Below are positions 60,052 to 64,000 of a DNA stretch of 64,000 bases, in pieces. The DNA lies in NCBI RefSeq assembly GCF_040675855.1, contig NZ_JBEGIK010000001.1, positions 2,480,001-2,544,000 on the forward strand, written 5' to 3'. The DNA is from Microbacterium sp. LWH3-1.2 (GTDB lineage Bacteria; Actinomycetota; Actinomycetes; Actinomycetales; Microbacteriaceae). A model generated the notes under the pieces. That model saw only the letters and a program-made list of their open reading frames with translations, made no database searches and had not been told where the DNA came from. Numbering within the stretch: position 1 is the first letter of the stretch; the number at the start of each line of letters is the position of its first letter. Made by a program: the position numbers and the translations under genes.

Positions 60052-62097
60052 CTAACGAGACCGCAAGTAGGTATCGATGCGCGTGAGCGTCGCAGTCGTG
60101 TCTTTGACGTGCTCTGGACGCACTGACTTTCCGTCGTCGGTAAGAAGACCGGGTTTCGTAGCGCGTTCTCGCTGCGCAGGCTTGGTTCGAATGTCGTCGC
60201 CCGGATGACTCTCGATGCAGTACTCGGGGAACTCCGACTTCAGCTCCGACCTGATCTTCAAAGTCTGTGTGTCACCATCCAGAAGAACCGCGACCGTCCT
60301 GAAACCCAGCTCTCTGAACAAGGTGAGCACGGTCGCAACGCGGGCCGCGCCACCAGCCCCCCAACCGAATACTGACCCTTCCAAGTTCAGGCCCGTGGAC
60401 CTGAGAACTGTTGGTAAGTAGATGACGTCCTCTTGCCCCTCCAGGACCAGAAGCCCATCTTCCTGAAAGAAGACCTCATTCCCCCTGGGTCCGAACACGT
60501 GCGGGTTGTGAGTGTTCGTGAGGTGGCCTGAGGCGATGGCCTGCAGCGTCTCCCGGCGCGGCTGAGCAATGATCGATCGGCCGTCCTCCTTGTATATGCG
60601 GGCCACACGAGCGCCGTTCGCGATACACATCCAGTCGACGAGAGACGGTGAGTGCGTCGCAAACACAATCTGCCTATCCGCGGCGAACCGAGCTAGCAAC
60701 GCCCCGAGACGCGCAACATACTGCGGGTGGAGTGATAGCTCCGGCTCGTCAATCACGATGAGAGATGAAGGCGTCGAATCGTGGAGCGCATCAAGGATGA
60801 ACAGCAGACTGATCAGTCCGTCGCCAAGGCCGTCACTGGTATGAGAGCCACCACCAGCTTCCGAGAAGCGAAGGAAATACTGCTGTTGGGCGCCTAGGTC
60901 AATCGACCACGTCAGCGAACGCCCCGTCACTTCACGAAGCAACTGGTTGAACGTCGTCAGGCGATCCTCGTTCTCGTGCAGAGCGAAGAGACGGGCCACA
61001 AACGCATCACGATTCTGCGAACGCGAGAACTCATTTCCTCCTGTGGAGGCCCAGCCGCGATCAGCCTCGCCATAGCGTGAGAAGTAGGCTGCAAACTGCC
61101 GACGAGATGGAAGCACCGTAACCTCTATTGGCACCCGATCAGTCGAAGATCGATCCCCGTCCCATACGACGCGAGCTTCGCTCGTGCCAGCACGCAGCGT
61201 TTCAACGCCGATCGAGCGACCATCGAGACGATTCAGGCGGATCTGTACCTCTCGGTCCTCGCCGCCGTGCCGGCGGTCCGCCGCAAAACTGACTGCCGAC
61301 TGCCTTGTTGCTCGGTAGACCGCATCGAATGCCTCGATGACCGACGACTTTCCCGAGTTGTTGGCGCCCACCAAAATCGTCAGTCCACTGCCCAGTTGCC
61401 CATCAGGTACGGCAAGTTCGACGGTCTCCATCGCCCCGAAGCCCCTCAAACCAGCGATATCGAGGGTTCGGTAAAAGACGGCCAAAGGCTCACCTGATCC
61501 TTCCGTATTTGTTCGGAGCCGGTCACGCAGCCAAGCCCGAAGCCTCTCCGAAGGGGACGGCGGAATCGTTGGCGCGGCTCGGCCCAACGACCGGTCGATC
61601 CAGGCGGCAGCTTGGGCGCCGCGCAGGACCATTGGCCCCCTATATTGGGCTCGTCGCCGCAGGTTCCAGAGCAGCACGAGTGACCGGGACGCGGTGCGGA
61701 CGTCCCACTGCAGCCATGCGGCGACGCCCTCGTTTGGAGCCACATCAATCTGGCGATCGTGCTCCGAGAATTCGGACGATCGCAAGTTGTCGGATCGTGG
61801 TACGAACCTCACACGGAGCGGCTGCATCGGTGGGGATTCCCTGAACCACAGCGGATCTCCCGATTGGGGCCGATCCTCGTCGTCCAGCCACGCCACACCA
61901 TGTTCTGTAACTCGCGCGCCCGCGAGTCTGACAGGTCGGAGCTCCGCCACGTATGTATGTCCCCTGCGTCGCAGTCGTACACGAATGGTTCCGCTGTACC
62001 GACGCGCACCCGTTCCATTCTCGACGGCGTTGAAGACTGAAAGTAGAAGTGCGCAGATCGCAATCAGGGCGACAACTGCGATCGCCACAGTATCCAC
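60052..62097 (-). CDS. Membrane-anchored OLD-family ATPase with TOPRIM domain
   Basis: A 681-residue protein. Residues about 3-25 form a transmembrane helix (TVAIAVVALIAICALLLSVF), 30-190 a beta-rich domain of unknown type, then an ABC/RecF-type ATPase with Walker A GANNSGKSS near 244, signature-like TSDGLGDGL near 425 and Walker B LIVIDEPELSLHPQ near 447 with FATHSPSLVD. A TOPRIM domain follows (LVLEGQEDVIYLP near 549, AVLLDGDTQT near 604). This is the domain order of OLD nucleases, with a membrane segment added. I start at the GTG 62097; the frame is open to 62145. A defence or DNA-repair role is inferred from the family. Confidence 0.78.
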   Translation of the reverse strand: MDTVAIAVVALIAICALLLSVFNAVENGTGARRYSGTIRVRLRRRGHTYVAELRPVRLAGARVTEHGVAWLDDEDRPQSGDPLWFRESPPMQPLRVRFVPRSDNLRSSEFSEHDRQIDVAPNEGVAAWLQWDVRTASRSLVLLWNLRRRAQYRGPMVLRGAQAAAWIDRSLGRAAPTIPPSPSERLRAWLRDRLRTNTEGSGEPLAVFYRTLDIAGLRGFGAMETVELAVPDGQLGSGLTILVGANNSGKSSVIEAFDAVYRATRQSAVSFAADRRHGGEDREVQIRLNRLDGRSIGVETLRAGTSEARVVWDGDRSSTDRVPIEVTVLPSRRQFAAYFSRYGEADRGWASTGGNEFSRSQNRDAFVARLFALHENEDRLTTFNQLLREVTGRSLTWSIDLGAQQQYFLRFSEAGGGSHTSDGLGDGLISLLFILDALHDSTPSSLIVIDEPELSLHPQYVARLGALLARFAADRQIVFATHSPSLVDWMCIANGARVARIYKEDGRSIIAQPRRETLQAIASGHLTNTHNPHVFGPRGNEVFFQEDGLLVLEGQEDVIYLPTVLRSTGLNLEGSVFGWGAGGAARVATVLTLFRELGFRTVAVLLDGDTQTLKIRSELKSEFPEYCIESHPGDDIRTKPAQRERATKPGLLTDDGKSVRPEHVKDTTATLTRIDTYLRSR

Positions 62098-62396
62098 GAC
62101 CTCGAGTCTGCCAGAGCACCGGAGCGATGACCGCCGCATCATCACTACGGCCCACGTAAGTCCCCCCGGACCGCCCTCTACGTGCTGCCGATCCCCCCGC
62201 GAGCGCCGGCACTATGCGGGACGCGTACCGAGCATCCGGCTGGCAGGTGGGTCGAAGTGGTCCGGTACCGCCGGTCTGAGCGAACTCCTGGCGCCGCGTC
62301 TCACCGGGGAGTCACCGACTGTCTGAAGCAGATCCGTCTCCAAGCATGGTTGGTGGAATAGGCGGTCTTAGGGCATAACCATGCGACACTCGCGGC
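62098..62396. other. Divergent spacer between the two OLD-family genes
   Basis: About 300 bases containing the promoters of both genes. For the plus-strand gene GACACT (62385-62390) is 6 bases from its ATG; for the minus-strand gene CAGACT is 7 bases from its GTG. Both resemble the leaderless pattern with a changed first base. No operator or extra gene was seen. Confidence 0.4.
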
Positions 62397-64000
62397 ATGA
62401 CAGTGGAGTACAAGTTTCGCTCGATGACATCCGTAGCCGGCGAGGAGATCATCCTCCCGACCGGAGGGGTTGTCTGCGTCGTCGGAGGCAACAACGTGGG
62501 AAAGTCCCAGTTGCTTCGTGAATTAAATGGATTTGCCACGACCACGGCGCGGGAACTGAAGCCCTTGGTGCTGTCGAGCGTCACCGTCCAGCGACCTTCA
62601 GGGACTGTTGAGGACGCCGAGGCCTGGCTAGAACTGCACGCCGATGAGCAGACGGTGCCTGGAGAGAGGCGCAAGTTCGCGGCGAGAGTGGGTGGGAATG
62701 GCCACCATGCAGATGACTTCCATCAATGGTTCGCTGCCACCGGTCAGGGCGGTGCGTACCTTGGCAACGCCGCCCCCTTCTTTGTAGAGCACGCTCGTGC
62801 CGGCGAATTGTCGGCCTACATGGGCGGCGCGATCGACTCAAAGAGCTACAACCCTCGCAACGTTGCTCTGGTAAAACTTCGGATGTCAGGCGAGCTTGAA
62901 GCGGCGATCTCTGACGTGACGCGGGAGGCATTCGGCAGCCCGGTGATACTTGACCGCCTGGATGCTCAAACGCGGCTACGGGTGGGCGAAGTCAGTACCC
63001 CGGTACCACCTCTGAACCGGCCGACACGCGAGTACGCGAGAGCGTTGTCAGAACTTCCGCTGCTGGATGATCAAGGCGACGGTTTGCGCAGCTTTGTCGG
63101 AATCGTCGGGCAGGTGCTGACGCACCCGATGGACGTCTTCTTGGTCGACGAGCCTGAAGCCTTTCTTCACCCAGGCCAGGCCCGTGTGCTCGGACGGTGG
63201 CTTGCACGAGTAGCGACAGACAGGAATCTCCAGGTGTTCGTCGCGACGCATGATCGAGACCTTCTCCTGGGCCTTCTATCGGCGGAGGACGGCGCGAGAG
63301 TCTCGGTCGTGCGCGTGGCGAGGGAAGGTGACGCGTCGCACTTGACTCAAGTGTCGCCTGATGAGATCGCAGATGTCTTCGCCAAGCCGGTCCTCCGATA
63401 CTCAAACGTCCTGCAAGGGTTGTTTCATTCGCAGGTAGTGGTATGCGAAGGTGACGCTGATTGCCGCTTCTACGGGGCCGCTCTTGACGCCATGGGGAGC
63501 GCCCTAGGCAAACGCTCTCTTGCGGATGACACGCTCTTTGTGCCTTCGGGCGGAAAGGGTCAGGTTTCGCCGCTCGTGCGGGTCCTCTCGACGCTCGGCG
63601 TGCGTGCGTGGGCGCTCCCCGACTTCGACGTCATCCGCAACCGCGACGAGCTCAAGTCCATGGTCGAGGGCATTGGCGCCACCTGGACCCAGCAAATGAA
63701 CGACGATTACGTCACCTTGACGCGAGCGATCAACGACGGCGTCCGTTGGGAGGCAGTCAAGAACTCAGGCTTAGCTGCTGTCCCTCCTGGCGAGCCGTTT
63801 GCCGCGGCGGAGCGTCTGTTGGGTGCGCTCCGGGCGGGCGGCGTGCTTGTTGTGCCATCAGGTGAAATGGAAGGGTTCTACCGAGGAACCAAATCGCAGA
63901 AAAGCCTGTGGGTGTCAGAAGCCTTGGAGCTGCGTGTCCACGAGAGCAGTGCGGTCACGGACTACCTAGAGCCGGTCCTCGCCGCCGCTGGGGTCGCACG
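62397..64000 (+). CDS. OLD-family ATP-dependent nuclease, 3' end beyond the window
   Basis: Open from the ATG at 62397 to the right edge, 534 codons without a stop. It has an ABC-type ATPase with Walker A GGNNVGKSQLL near residue 30, Walker B MDVFLVDEPEAFLHP near 247 and the H-loop in FVATHDRDLLLG, then a TOPRIM domain with VVVCEGDADCRFY near 348 and DFDVIRNRDEL near 408 (metal-binding Glu and DxD). The size and order are those of class 2 OLD nucleases, a family that includes Gabija GajA. No membrane helix. Codon use is less GC-rich than in the left 53 kb. The C terminus and downstream partners are not visible. Confidence 0.8.
   Translation, partial: MTVEYKFRSMTSVAGEEIILPTGGVVCVVGGNNVGKSQLLRELNGFATTTARELKPLVLSSVTVQRPSGTVEDAEAWLELHADEQTVPGERRKFAARVGGNGHHADDFHQWFAATGQGGAYLGNAAPFFVEHARAGELSAYMGGAIDSKSYNPRNVALVKLRMSGELEAAISDVTREAFGSPVILDRLDAQTRLRVGEVSTPVPPLNRPTREYARALSELPLLDDQGDGLRSFVGIVGQVLTHPMDVFLVDEPEAFLHPGQARVLGRWLARVATDRNLQVFVATHDRDLLLGLLSAEDGARVSVVRVAREGDASHLTQVSPDEIADVFAKPVLRYSNVLQGLFHSQVVVCEGDADCRFYGAALDAMGSALGKRSLADDTLFVPSGGKGQVSPLVRVLSTLGVRAWALPDFDVIRNRDELKSMVEGIGATWTQQMNDDYVTLTRAINDGVRWEAVKNSGLAAVPPGEPFAAAERLLGALRAGGVLVVPSGEMEGFYRGTKSQKSLWVSEALELRVHESSAVTDYLEPVLAAAGVA

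Noticed and set aside
59664..60126. Plus-strand open frames opposite the small membrane protein and the upstream spacer
   Set aside because: Arg/Ala-rich with no motif; the minus-strand frame has coherent transmembrane helices.
1..64000. CRISPR arrays, rRNA genes, IS elements, integrases, phage genes
   Set aside because: Read for regular direct repeats, rRNA motifs and transposase/integrase motifs; none found.

Overview
The window is high-GC actinobacterial DNA and reads as a member of the Microbacteriaceae, most likely Microbacterium or a close relative. The grounds are: the gene order trmI - FKBP lipoprotein - pafB - pafC - tatA - tatC - helY - lnt - rbpA; a glycogen synthase/GlgC divergent pair of actinobacterial type; a cysteine-free (type B) ribosomal protein L31; RbpA; and many apparently leaderless genes with a TANNNT hexamer 6-7 nt before an ATG or GTG start. 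The assignment rests on recognised gene order and protein families, not on a database search.

Layout. 1-5.5 kb: the 3' end of fabG, an alpha/beta hydrolase, serB, glgC/glgA (divergent) and a lone ABC ATPase. 5.5-9.7 kb: rpmE2 with a structured leader, a DnaQ-like exonuclease, an alpha/beta hydrolase, a CGNR regulator divergent from an EamA transporter, and an Lrp/AsnC regulator. 9.8-22.3 kb: branched-chain amino acid catabolism. It holds bkdABC (branched-chain 2-oxoacid dehydrogenase), a Tat-exported phospholipase C-like enzyme, a TetR regulator, and accD1-accA1-acyl-CoA dehydrogenase-MaoC-CitE. Together they can carry leucine from the 2-oxoacid to acetyl-CoA and acetoacetate, in the same arrangement as the M. 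tuberculosis Rv2495c-Rv2506 region. 22.3-30.4 kb: mostly single housekeeping genes (histidine phosphatase, sirtuin, methyltransferases, SDR/SGNH pair, SF2 helicase, ferritin-VIT iron/manganese transporter). 30.4-33.8 kb: tRNA-Leu(GAG), an M20 peptidase, uppP and a PAC2 protein. 33.8-44.2 kb: the trmI-pafBC-tatAC-helY-lnt-rbpA block; the pupylation/proteasome genes that usually sit between trmI and the FKBP gene are absent. 44.3-53.3 kb: GDPD/SPFH/NfeD membrane operon, SDR plus S9 peptidase, HdeD-like protein, a three-gene molybdenum oxidoreductase operon, an AEC transporter and a PPOX protein.

53.3-64.0 kb is different: small poorly recognisable genes, many membrane or cysteine-rich, longer spacers, AT-richer patches with palindromes, at least two frameshift-broken genes (an ECF sigma factor and an unknown protein), and at the right edge two divergent OLD-family ATPase-TOPRIM genes. 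One of these carries an N-terminal membrane segment; the other runs off the window. This is the accessory part of the window and the best place to look for an undescribed, possibly defensive, system.

No rRNA, CRISPR array, transposase, integrase or phage structural gene was seen.
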